The notes beneath the pieces were generated by a model, which was not told where the DNA came from, ran no database searches, and worked only from the letters and a program-made list of their open reading frames with translations. The position numbers and the translations under genes are program-made. Positions 16,257 through 24,502 of a stretch of 64,000 nt of DNA are shown piece after piece. The first letter of the stretch is position 1; every line of letters starts with the position of its first letter. The DNA is from Sporomusaceae bacterium (GTDB lineage Bacteria; Bacillota; Negativicutes; Sporomusales; UBA7701): positions 1 to 64,000 of the forward strand of contig JAVKTQ010000015.1 in the NCBI GenBank assembly GCA_031460455.1. Reading direction: 5' to 3'.

Positions 16257-18053
16257 TCACCTCGAAAAATCCAGATTTGCCAAAAACATCTTTTGGAAAT
16301 TAGGCTGTGCCGCCAACTCGACAAATGCAACTTCGCCGGCAATGCGTTCACACCGTGCCAGTACTTCTCTGGACATCAGGGCGCGGACTGCCCCGGCCCC
16401 GGCCGCGTTCCCTACCGGTTTAATCTGTTCCCGGCAAACACCAGGTATAAGACCGATTGTCAATGCGCTGTCGATATCAATATAATTACCGAAAGCCCCC
16501 GCGAGAAGCACCGGCAACGCAGCTGCCGGACGGGCCTTATCCAACAGGATTTCTATTCCGGTACATATCGCGGCCTTAGCCAGCTGTACCTGCCGGATAT
16601 CGGCCTGGGTGACGGCAATGGCCGCGCCGGTGGCGCTGTCCGCCGCCTCGACTAATACAAACTCGCTATGGCCGGCGTTAATTCTTAGCCGTTCGGCAAC
16701 TTCCGGGCACAAGTCTTTTTTAGCGTCGGCGTTAAAGCGGCCGCTAGGCATGATAATCCCGGTTTTTATCAGTTCGGCAATCGCCTTTACCAACCCGGAG
16801 CCGCAAATCCCCGCCGGCTTACCGTCACCGACAGTTTTGACCCGGACACCATTATTATCAATTGATACGTCTACGATTGCGCCGGTCGCAGCCCGCATTC
16901 CGTCACGGATATGAGCTCCTTCAAACGCCGGACCGGCGGCCGTAGCGCATGCCCACAGCTTATCCCGATTACCGAGCACGATCTCGCCATTTGTCCCGAG
17001 ATCCACCAACAACACCTGGTCGGGGGAAACATCCTGCTCAGTGGCAACAATAGCCGCCGTCGTATCAGAGCCGATGAAGCTGGCAATATTCGGCAGCATG
17101 ATCACTTTGCCGCAAGAGTTGATATTTAGACCGATCATACTTGGGGAAAACGGCTCGATCTGTCTGAAAACCGCCTCGTAGGGTTTTACTGCCAGACTGC
17201 GCGGCGATATGCCCAAAAGCAAGTGCCCCATGGTGGTGTTGCCAGCTATTACGACGGCGTATACTTGATCTGGCGGGATACTTGCCGAATGACAAAGCAC
17301 GGCAATAATCTCATTCAAACACCTTCTGACAGCCGTTGCCAAGGCTTCAAGTCCACCCGGTGCACTGCAGGACTCGATTCGCGATATGACATCGGCGCCA
17401 AAAGCAGCCTGCGGATTTGTTGCGGAATGAGTTGCGACAATTCTCTGCGCATTAATGTCGACCAACATGCCGGCAACCGTTGTTGTCCCAATATCGATCG
17501 CTACGCCGAACAGAGCCTCGATCGTGTCTCCAGGCTCCACCGCAATAACAGCGTCGTCCATTGTGACTACCGTTATCCGGCTGGCCTTTGCAGCCGCCAC
17601 CTCGGCCAATTGTCTCATTATACCGGCAGCGGCGACCCGTTCCGGAGCATTGCAAGCGCGGCCAATCATTTCCTGGAGGGAATGGCGCTTCTCCAATGTC
17701 GGATACTCTGGCGCGATCACCGTCTTGCAGAGTAGCGGCCGCCCATCGTCGTCAGGCCTGACGGTCATGCTCCCCTTTGCGCTCGCCGCAGTCGGGTTTA
17801 AGGCAATTGTTATATCCCCCCGGGGATATACCTGGCAGGCTGTATATATATTGCCCGTTTCTGAGCCGAGCGGCATTCCCTTTGAATCGCCAACCTGGCC
17901 GCGGAGTAGCCGAACCTTGCATTTACCGCAGGTGCCCTTCCCGCCGCAGTTAGCTTCCAAAATAATTCCCGCATCCGTCAACGCTCTGAGCAAAGTTTGA
18001 TCGCATGAACATCGGATAGTTTTTTGCCCACCGTCTATGGTAATTTCGTACAT
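16257..18053 (-). CDS. RACo-like corrinoid protein reductive activase (2Fe-2S ferredoxin + ASKHA ATPase domain)
   Basis: The 598-aa product starts at ATG 18053 behind GGGAGGG. The N-terminus is a plant-type [2Fe-2S] domain (C36, C42, C45 in ANCGGKGTCGKC, and C near 74). A linker and middle domain follow, then an actin-like ATPase domain with GVAIDIGTTTVAGMLVD (about 200), AGNTTM and LLVDLGTNGEIVL. Such proteins use ATP and a low-potential electron to return Co(II) corrinoid to Co(I). A second copy sits in the acs operon (21164-23068), so this one probably serves another corrinoid protein, such as the methyltransferase one at 32491-33120. It heads the unit with gntR and DUF1638. Confidence 0.87.
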   Translation of the reverse strand: MYEITIDGGQKTIRCSCDQTLLRALTDAGIILEANCGGKGTCGKCKVRLLRGQVGDSKGMPLGSETGNIYTACQVYPRGDITIALNPTAASAKGSMTVRPDDDGRPLLCKTVIAPEYPTLEKRHSLQEMIGRACNAPERVAAAGIMRQLAEVAAAKASRITVVTMDDAVIAVEPGDTIEALFGVAIDIGTTTVAGMLVDINAQRIVATHSATNPQAAFGADVISRIESCSAPGGLEALATAVRRCLNEIIAVLCHSASIPPDQVYAVVIAGNTTMGHLLLGISPRSLAVKPYEAVFRQIEPFSPSMIGLNINSCGKVIMLPNIASFIGSDTTAAIVATEQDVSPDQVLLVDLGTNGEIVLGNRDKLWACATAAGPAFEGAHIRDGMRAATGAIVDVSIDNNGVRVKTVGDGKPAGICGSGLVKAIAELIKTGIIMPSGRFNADAKKDLCPEVAERLRINAGHSEFVLVEAADSATGAAIAVTQADIRQVQLAKAAICTGIEILLDKARPAAALPVLLAGAFGNYIDIDSALTIGLIPGVCREQIKPVGNAAGAGAVRALMSREVLARCERIAGEVAFVELAAQPNFQKMFLANLDFSR

Positions 18054-18119
18054 TTTTCCTAGCCCTCCCGCGGGAAAAGCGCTCTTCTTTACGCACCTAT
18101 GTAAATTATTGCCGCGGTT

Positions 18120-18129
18120 AATATATACA
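18120..18129. promoter_or_regulatory. Degenerate copy of the TGTATATACA operator
   Basis: AATATATACA matches the putative GntR operator at 8 of 10 positions and lies 67 bp upstream of the corrinoid-activase-like gene that precedes gntR. This would fit autoregulation, but the AT-rich sequence makes chance matches likely. Confidence 0.3.
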
Positions 18130-18218
18130 ACTATACTACCACAGCCATGGGTTTTTTCCTGCATAATTCTCTCAACTGAGCAGCATCGGAAGAGAAACAG
18201 AAAAAGTTTTTCATAATA

Positions 18219-18252
18219 GTGGCGCTTATGCCGTTACCGTCATAAGCGCCAC
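18219..18252 (-). terminator. Terminator of the acs operon
   Basis: GTGGCGCTTATG and CATAAGCGCCAC form a perfect 12-bp stem with a 10-nt loop, 9 nt beyond the cooT stop, with T-rich sequence after it on the minus strand. Confidence 0.8.
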
Positions 18253-18261
18253 GAATGCAAA

Positions 18262-18531
18262 TCAGCTGGCAATGTCAGGTTTATGGGGCTGCACCAAGCA
18301 ATTTTCATCAATGTCCTCTTGGTTTTTACCTGGTTTCGCCATTCGGATACGTTCGATCGTAATCCGTTGATGTAAAAGCGACACTTCTTTTATTCGGCCA
18401 TTTATCGTAACTCGTTGCCCGTAAATATTCTCCAGGCAAACTTTTGTATCATTGGGCGTCACCTTCTCGACGCTCTCCATCAATAGCTCTTCCCGGCCAT
18501 CTTCACAATAATATGCATTGATATTACACAT
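18262..18531 (-). CDS. cooT: CooT family nickel-binding protein
   Basis: The 89-aa protein begins MCNINAYYCEDG and has the CooT-family core with a conserved Cys at position 2, LENIYGQRVTINGRIKEVSLL and ITIERI. CooT of Rhodospirillum rubrum is a small dimer that binds nickel through Cys2 and supports CODH maturation. As the last gene of the CODH/ACS operon it should feed nickel to AcsA and perhaps AcsB. About 25 C-terminal residues extend beyond the usual core. GGAGG precedes the ATG. Confidence 0.85.
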   Translation of the reverse strand: MCNINAYYCEDGREELLMESVEKVTPNDTKVCLENIYGQRVTINGRIKEVSLLHQRITIERIRMAKPGKNQEDIDENCLVQPHKPDIAS

Positions 18532-18595
18532 TATATAGTCCTCCGTATCCGCAAAAAATCAGTTCGCTAAAGCTCATAGCGTCCAGGCCGATTGC

Positions 18596-19387
18596 TTATG
18601 AATGCTGGCGGAAGACTTTCTGGTAGGAATCGCAGTAAATGTCCTTGTTTAGCACCAGCCGGCCGGTGGCGATGGCGTCTACCATCATATCGTCCATGAC
18701 GTCGAGGATCGCCGAGTCAAGGCCGGCAGCCATGGCCATGGTGGCAAAGGTGCGATTGATGAGCGGCCGATGGGGCGTTTTCTGGGATACGTTCGAGAGA
18801 CCTATGGTCGTCCGCGGCGCCGGATTCGATAACAGCTTGATCTGACGGATGGTTTCCAGCACCTCGACGGCGTGCTCCTGGGCTACATTGACGGGAAGAG
18901 CGATCGGATCGAGGTACAGATCTTCGAAAGGCAGTCCGTAGGCGTCGGCATTGGCCACAAGTTCCATCGCGAAAGCAGCCCGGTCCTCGGCGCTTTTCGG
19001 CACGCCTTTATTAGTCATGCACAAGCCAATGATGGCCGCATTGTAATTAACGGCCAAGGGAAACAGACGGTCGATCTCCTCCTGCTCGCACTTGCAGGAA
19101 TTGATCATGCCCGGCCGCTTTAACACAGGCAAGGCCGCCTCAATGGCGTCAAAGTTTGTGCAGTCGAGGCAAAGCGGCAAGTTGGTCACTTCCTGAACCG
19201 CCTCGGCCATCCATTTGAGCGTTTTCACCTGATCTTCGGCGTTGGGACCGGTATTGATGTCCAGGTAATGGGCGCCAGCCGCCTCCTGCTTCTTCGCCCA
19301 CTCTTGCAGCGGCTGGGGGTCCCACTCCTGAACGGCCTTGCCAATGTCTTTGAACATCCCGTTGATGCGTTCGCCGATAAGAATCAT
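18596..19387 (-). CDS. acsE: Methyltetrahydrofolate:corrinoid/iron-sulfur protein methyltransferase
   Basis: This 263-aa pterin-binding TIM barrel moves the methyl group from 5-methyl-THF to the corrinoid of AcsCD. It shows ILIGERINGMF, the DINTGPNAEDQVKTL pterin-binding segment, LCLDCTNF and the late TTIGLSNVSQKTPHRPLINRTF. The length equals characterised AcsE. It sits 33 nt after acsD with AGGAGG before the start. A related gene for the methyltransferase operon is at 33172-33972. Confidence 0.96.
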   Translation of the reverse strand: MILIGERINGMFKDIGKAVQEWDPQPLQEWAKKQEAAGAHYLDINTGPNAEDQVKTLKWMAEAVQEVTNLPLCLDCTNFDAIEAALPVLKRPGMINSCKCEQEEIDRLFPLAVNYNAAIIGLCMTNKGVPKSAEDRAAFAMELVANADAYGLPFEDLYLDPIALPVNVAQEHAVEVLETIRQIKLLSNPAPRTTIGLSNVSQKTPHRPLINRTFATMAMAAGLDSAILDVMDDMMVDAIATGRLVLNKDIYCDSYQKVFRQHS

Positions 19388-19420
19388 ATGTCAGCAGCCT
19401 CCTATTTCTTGCTTATCCGT

Positions 19421-20395
19421 TTAAACAGCCTGCGGAACCATCAGTTCGCCGATATTTTTGCGCACAAGGCTGACCGCTTCCGGGTGACGCATTACCAGGA
19501 TGTGCACGCCGCCCTGCAGCAGGGCGGTTGCTGTCATGGCTTCCCAGAGAATGCCGCGCTCGCTCTGTTCGCCCCAGGCCGGGAAGTCGCCGGCGGGGGC
19601 GTTCGCTTCCTTGGCCCGCCATGCCTCGTAGCCGACGGTGGCGATGACCGGCGTCGACAGCATCTTATCGCCTTGCAGGGCGCCAAGGCGGCCCCGCTCC
19701 AGAATGGAGTAAGTATACTCGATACCGTAGCCCAGACCGCCGGCGCCGGGATCGACCACCACATGGTCAAGGCCGAGGCCCATCTCGGTAATAAGAATGT
19801 TCAGTTGTTTACAGATATTGATATCGCAGGGGGTTAGGGCGATAACGTTGTGCTTGTGAACCATGGCCGCCGCTACCACCGATTTATAATTCTCCTGCTC
19901 GGCCACGCCGATGAGAAGGTTCTCGCCGGCGGCCGCCTCGGCCACGGCCGGCAATACGACGTTATCCTTATCTTCATTGCCGCAGCCGACAACGATGAGC
20001 GGCACGCCGACGGCCGCCAGCACGCTTTTCACGATGCTGACGCATTCTTCAGGCGACTGATTTTCCAAATCGGGGTCGGCGCCGCTCAGCTTGAGGTAGA
20101 TAAGCTCGGCGCCGTATAAGTCGACGCATTTCTTGGCCCAGGCCGCCGGATCGCCCAGCACGTCGGCGAACGGCTGTTTTAATACGTCGTTCCACTGCGC
20201 GGGCACGCGGCTTTGGACCTCCATGGCGATAACGGGTTTATGGGGCATCTCGCCTTCGAAATGCAGGAACGGCAAGGCCGCGTCGCCGCCGACGGTGACG
20301 ACGCTCGTCCGTGTGCCCCCCTGCTCTTTGGTCGCGCCGATGGTCACGGTGTTGATTTTGCCGGTATTTCTTTCCTTGAGAATTTGCACCGCCAT
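19421..20395 (-). CDS. acsD: Corrinoid/iron-sulfur protein, small subunit
   Basis: The 324-aa TIM-barrel protein is the AcsD family ([28 protein letters not shown] start, [19 protein letters not shown]). With AcsC it holds the corrinoid that carries the methyl group to acetyl-CoA synthase. Length matches the family. AAGGAG precedes the ATG. Confidence 0.96.
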   Translation of the reverse strand: MAVQILKERNTGKINTVTIGATKEQGGTRTSVVTVGGDAALPFLHFEGEMPHKPVIAMEVQSRVPAQWNDVLKQPFADVLGDPAAWAKKCVDLYGAELIYLKLSGADPDLENQSPEECVSIVKSVLAAVGVPLIVVGCGNEDKDNVVLPAVAEAAAGENLLIGVAEQENYKSVVAAAMVHKHNVIALTPCDINICKQLNILITEMGLGLDHVVVDPGAGGLGYGIEYTYSILERGRLGALQGDKMLSTPVIATVGYEAWRAKEANAPAGDFPAWGEQSERGILWEAMTATALLQGGVHILVMRHPEAVSLVRKNIGELMVPQAV

Positions 20396-20426
20396 TTTCT
20401 ATCTCCTTTCTGACTTTTCTCAGCTT

Positions 20427-21179
20427 TTAGATGCGGATTTTCTGCAAAATTCCGTTCACGGCTCCGACTGCCGCCGCCTCGGCCGGCAGAGTGAACAGCG
20501 GCCGGCCTTCGAGATCATAACGGGCCACTTCGCCGTCATAAGGAATCGTGCCGATCAATGTCAACCCGGTGGCAGCTATCTCCTTTTCGAGGGCTGCCAG
20601 GTCGCCGGCCTGAGTTTTGGTGATTATGAGGTAAACTTCTTTTACCGGCGTCTTCAGGCTTTCCACAAGCTCCCGCACCCGGCCGGCCGAGCGGATAGCC
20701 CGGGCTGAGGCGTCGCTGACAACGAACAGGACGTCGATATCGCTGGTGACCCGCCGGCTGATATGCTCCATGCCTGCTTCGTTGTCCATGACTACATAGG
20801 CGTAGCTGTCGGCGAGGCCGCTGAGGTGCTTGCGCAAAATGTTGTTGGGAAAACAGTAGCAGCCGGGGCCGTCCGGCCCGCCCATCACCAGCAGATCGAC
20901 ATCCTTGGTTTCGACCATGGACGCCTGGAGCTTGTATTCGATGAATACCTCCTGGGTCATACCGGCAGGAAGGCCCTTGGCCCCCTTGGTCTGGGCGATT
21001 ATGTCGGCGATCGTCTGGCCGCGCTCGACCCCGAGGGCTTCGTTGAGATTGGCGTTGGGATCGGCGTCGACAGCCAGGATGGGCCCTTTGCCGTTTTCGA
21101 TGAGGTAGCGGATAAGCAGCGACGTGAATGTCGTTTTGCCGGTACCGCCTTTGCCGGCCACCGCTATCTGCTTTGCCAT
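20427..21179 (-). CDS. CooC-like nickel insertion ATPase (second copy, AcsF-like)
   Basis: The 250-aa MinD/CooC-type P-loop ATPase has GKGGTGKTT at about 9-17, AVDADPNANL, and the GPDGPGCYCFPNN segment with the CxC pair that binds nickel in CooC dimers. Such proteins insert nickel into CODH or ACS. This copy overlaps the activase gene by 16 nt and precedes acsD. A second family member is encoded beside acsA (28633-29400), so the two may serve the C-cluster and the A-cluster separately; assigning this one to ACS is inference. Confidence 0.88.
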   Translation of the reverse strand: MAKQIAVAGKGGTGKTTFTSLLIRYLIENGKGPILAVDADPNANLNEALGVERGQTIADIIAQTKGAKGLPAGMTQEVFIEYKLQASMVETKDVDLLVMGGPDGPGCYCFPNNILRKHLSGLADSYAYVVMDNEAGMEHISRRVTSDIDVLFVVSDASARAIRSAGRVRELVESLKTPVKEVYLIITKTQAGDLAALEKEIAATGLTLIGTIPYDGEVARYDLEGRPLFTLPAEAAAVGAVNGILQKIRI

Positions 21180-23068
21180 TTGGATTCCTCCTGAGTTTTC
21201 ATGGGATCATCGGCGACCGATGGAAAGAGGCCTAGGTCGGTATGGGGCAGGAAGAGAGCCGAGATGAATTCTTCCATGAACAGATTGCCTGCCGACAGTT
21301 CGATGTAGGTCAGCCGGCCGGCCTGTTCCTCTGCCGCCGCCAGGGCCGCGGCCGAAGTGAGGGCGGCATAGGCACCCTGGAGGGACGTGTTGCCGAGGAA
21401 GGCGTATTCGGCGGCCGGCAGATCTGGCAAAAGGCCGATATTGACGGCGTCGGCGATGTTTAGATAGCTGCCGAAGCCGCCGGCGATATAGACCCTTTCG
21501 ATGGCTTCGAGGTCGAGGTCGACCATCTTCAGCAGGCTGCGGACGCCGGCGTATACAGCAGCCTTGGCGCGCAGCAGGTTCTTGATGTCGGCCTCGGCAA
21601 GAACGATGTCGATACCGGCCGCTTCCTCCGCCCAAGCCAGGACGAATTCACGCCCGGCCTGGCCGTGGCGAAGCCTGGGAGTAGGAAGGTCCTGCTGAAG
21701 CTGGCCGGCCCGGTCGATTACCCCGGCCTGCCGGAGCTTGGCCAGAGCGTCGATGAGCCCGGAGCCGCACAATCCCTGCGGCGGCTTTCCGTCGATAGTT
21801 TTATAGCTGACTTCATAGGTTTCTTTGTCGATTACGACGCCGGCAATAGCGCCCGGCACAGCCCGCATGCCATGGGTGATGCCGGCGCCTTCGAAAGCCG
21901 GGCCGGCCGAGCAGGCGCAGCTTACCAGCCAGTCGCGGTTGCCCAGCACCATCTCGCCATTTGTGCCGATGTCGAGAAAGAGGGTCAGCGGCTCCCCGGC
22001 CGCCATGCCGTTTACGGTAACGCCGGCGACGATGTCGCCGCCCACATAACTGGCCACCGCCGGCAGGCAGCAGATGACAGCCTGCGGGTGAATGTCCAGC
22101 CCGAGCTCGCCGGCCGTAACCAGGGGAAAGTGACAGGCGGCCGGCACGTAGGGCTCAAGACGGATGTTCGCCGGCGGCATGCCGAGGAAGAGATGGGTCA
22201 TGGTCGTATTGCCGGCCGCCACCACCGCCCTGATATCGCTGAGAGCCACCCGGCGCCTTTCGGCCAGGGCGACCGCAAGGTCGTTGATCGTGGCGACGAT
22301 GGCCCGCTGTAGGTCGGTCAGGCCCCCAACCGTCTCGTCGGTATAGATGATGCGGGTGATAACGTCGTCGCCGTAAGCGGCCTGCCGGTTATGGCTGCCT
22401 GCCTTGCCGGCGATGCGGCCGGTGGCGAGGTCGACCAGATAGGCGGCGACGGTCGTCGTACCGACATCTACCGCCAGACCCCAGAGGCCTTTGGCGGCGT
22501 CATGGGGCTCGACGGCAATGGCTGTCGCTGCGCCTCCCGAAGAGGCATAGGTTACGTCGATATTCCAGTTGCCCGCCCGCAGAGCGGCCGGAAGCGCCCG
22601 CAGTTCGGCCAAGCCGAAGCTTATGTCGAGGCCGGTGGCCCGCTTGAATTCCAGGGCCAGCCGGTCGGCGTCGCCGGTCGCGTCAAGCAGGCTGGGCGGT
22701 GTCAGGGCAAGGCTGATCTTTTTGCAGAACGGATCGAGGGAAAAGGCCTGGTAAGCCGCATAACCGTTGGCGGGAAGATCGATGAGCACTTGCTGGCCAT
22801 CGAGCCTAGAGGCAGCCGGTACTTCGACCACCAGGTCGCCGGCGACAAAAGTCCTACAGGCGACCGACAGACCGTCGCGGGCCGGCGGACCCTCTGTTTC
22901 CGTCCGGCCGCTGACAACCCTGACCAGGCATTTGCCACAGGTGCCCTCGCCGCCGCAGCCGCATTTGAGACTCGCGCCCGCGAGGCGGGCGACGGTCAAT
23001 AGATCGGCGCCGACGGCGACGGATACTTTTTTGTTGTCAGGCTGAAACAGCACACTGCATTTTTCCAC
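21164..23068 (-). CDS. acsV: Corrinoid/iron-sulfur protein reductive activase (RACo, AcsV-like)
   Basis: The 634-aa protein has an N-terminal [2Fe-2S] domain (CGCGGEGTCGKC, about 36-47), a linker, and an ASKHA ATPase region with GLAVDVGTTTVAAYLVD, AAGNTTMTHLFLG and LFLDIGTNGEMVLGNRD. RACo restores Co(I) in AcsCD after oxidative inactivation, using ATP. The start is GTG with GGAGG 8 nt upstream. It lies between acsC and the cooC-like gene, as in other acetogen acs clusters. It is a diverged paralogue of the 598-aa protein at 16257-18053. Confidence 0.92.
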   Translation of the reverse strand: MEKCSVLFQPDNKKVSVAVGADLLTVARLAGASLKCGCGGEGTCGKCLVRVVSGRTETEGPPARDGLSVACRTFVAGDLVVEVPAASRLDGQQVLIDLPANGYAAYQAFSLDPFCKKISLALTPPSLLDATGDADRLALEFKRATGLDISFGLAELRALPAALRAGNWNIDVTYASSGGAATAIAVEPHDAAKGLWGLAVDVGTTTVAAYLVDLATGRIAGKAGSHNRQAAYGDDVITRIIYTDETVGGLTDLQRAIVATINDLAVALAERRRVALSDIRAVVAAGNTTMTHLFLGMPPANIRLEPYVPAACHFPLVTAGELGLDIHPQAVICCLPAVASYVGGDIVAGVTVNGMAAGEPLTLFLDIGTNGEMVLGNRDWLVSCACSAGPAFEGAGITHGMRAVPGAIAGVVIDKETYEVSYKTIDGKPPQGLCGSGLIDALAKLRQAGVIDRAGQLQQDLPTPRLRHGQAGREFVLAWAEEAAGIDIVLAEADIKNLLRAKAAVYAGVRSLLKMVDLDLEAIERVYIAGGFGSYLNIADAVNIGLLPDLPAAEYAFLGNTSLQGAYAALTSAAALAAAEEQAGRLTYIELSAGNLFMEEFISALFLPHTDLGLFPSVADDPMKTQEESKWQSR

Positions 23069-23089
23069 CAGGCACGCCTCCGGTCGGGT

Positions 23090-24424
23090 TTAAGCGAAAT
23101 TGGCTTTGGCGAAGGCCGGAATGCCGGCCGCTTCCTGCGGGCCGACAAGCACGTTCCAGCTTGACTTTTCCTTGAGTTTGCCGCTCAGAACCGCCGTATA
23201 TCCCGGGATGACGCAGGTGGTGTGGTTTACTTTGTCTTTTATGCCCGAGCTTTCCAGGAAGGCGGTGATCGAGTCGGCGCTGAACTTGCCGGAGGCCCAG
23301 GAGGTGAGGACCGAAGTGCCGTCGGTGTCCACCGGCAGAATGTAGGCCGGGATCTTGCTGGCGGCCACCTCGCCTTCGACCGCGAAGTAGGTGAGGGCGA
23401 AGTTTGTGCAGATGTATACCGGCGACTGCGGCGTGACGGCGCCGATTTCGTATATCCTGGCCTCGACGGCGATGGGTTTCTGGGGATCGGTATATACGTT
23501 CTGGCGCCAGGCGAGCAGCGGCAGTATCTGGGACTTTTCGTCGGCCTTGAGGACGATGACGCCGGCGAATTTCGCGACATAGACGCTGGCCTGGATTACT
23601 TCCTCGCGCGGATCGGCCGCGCTGGTGAATGTGATGGTCGGGTAACCGAAGGGACGGAATTTCTTCTTGATGGCCAGACGGCGGATCTGGGTCTGGTCGG
23701 CCAGCACCTGGGCGGTCTCGCGGCTGCCGGTATCGATGACCAGTTCTTTGTACAGCGGGGCGATTTTCTCCACAAGGTCGGCCGTGTCGGCCAGGTTTTT
23801 CCCCCTGACCGCCAGCGGGCAGGCATTGGCTTTGGCCAGTTCGGTCATCTGCTCGTAGTTGTCGGCGGTGGCGGCGTATACCAGCGGTTTCCTGGCGGCG
23901 ACCGGCGGCAGGGCGGCGGCGATGGCTTCGGGATTCTCGCTTACAAGGACGAGCGGCAGCTCAGTCAGCGAGGCGGCTTTGGCGACCGCGTCCTTGAAGG
24001 TGGCCGGGCTGCCGGACGCGTTGACGACGGCGATCAGATCGACGGCCAGTTGCTGTCCGACCCGTTCCACCTGGAGATCGTTGATTTTGGCCACCTTGGC
24101 CGCCAGAGCGTCGGCTGCCAGGGCGTCCTCGACGGTTATCGCCAGGCCGGTGGGATGGCAAAAGGTTTTGTCGTGACGGAAGATGACGGTTTCGTCGCCG
24201 AGGGCCAATGCCTTCGCGCCGGCGCCGACGGTAACCAAGCGTATGGGCGGGGCAGCAGCCGAGCCCAGGGCCTCCTTGGCTTCCTCCGACACGTAGGGGC
24301 ACTGCTCTAAGGCAGCCTTGCCGGCGGCGATCGACATAGCGAAAGCCAGGCAGGTGGGTGCGCCGCACTCTTTGCAGTTCTTTTTGGGCAGTTGCTTGAA
24401 GATGTCTAAACCGGTTAAAGCCAT
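23090..24424 (-). CDS. acsC: Corrinoid/iron-sulfur protein, large subunit
   Basis: The 444-aa protein starts at MALTGLDIFKQLPKKNC, with the N-terminal [4Fe-4S] motif CKECGAPTCLAF and a further cysteine at EQC. A TIM barrel follows, then the C-terminal corrinoid-binding domain. The reading frame is open for 25 further codons upstream, but those are arginine-rich and lie before the ribosome site AAAGGGGAAAAACC, so I used 24424. It forms the CFeSP with AcsD. Confidence 0.95.
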   Translation of the reverse strand: MALTGLDIFKQLPKKNCKECGAPTCLAFAMSIAAGKAALEQCPYVSEEAKEALGSAAAPPIRLVTVGAGAKALALGDETVIFRHDKTFCHPTGLAITVEDALAADALAAKVAKINDLQVERVGQQLAVDLIAVVNASGSPATFKDAVAKAASLTELPLVLVSENPEAIAAALPPVAARKPLVYAATADNYEQMTELAKANACPLAVRGKNLADTADLVEKIAPLYKELVIDTGSRETAQVLADQTQIRRLAIKKKFRPFGYPTITFTSAADPREEVIQASVYVAKFAGVIVLKADEKSQILPLLAWRQNVYTDPQKPIAVEARIYEIGAVTPQSPVYICTNFALTYFAVEGEVAASKIPAYILPVDTDGTSVLTSWASGKFSADSITAFLESSGIKDKVNHTTCVIPGYTAVLSGKLKEKSSWNVLVGPQEAAGIPAFAKANFA

Positions 24425-24502
24425 GGTTTTTCCCCTTTCCGGATTTCCTTTATTGCGCGACGCCGCCAGGGGTAGGCGTACCCGCCCCTGGCGCCGCAAG
24501 CA

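Noticed and set aside
17840-17855. TGTATATATATT inside the corrinoid-activase-like gene as another operator copy
   Set aside because: It is not a palindrome of the TGTATATACA type and lies within coding sequence; AT-rich chance match.
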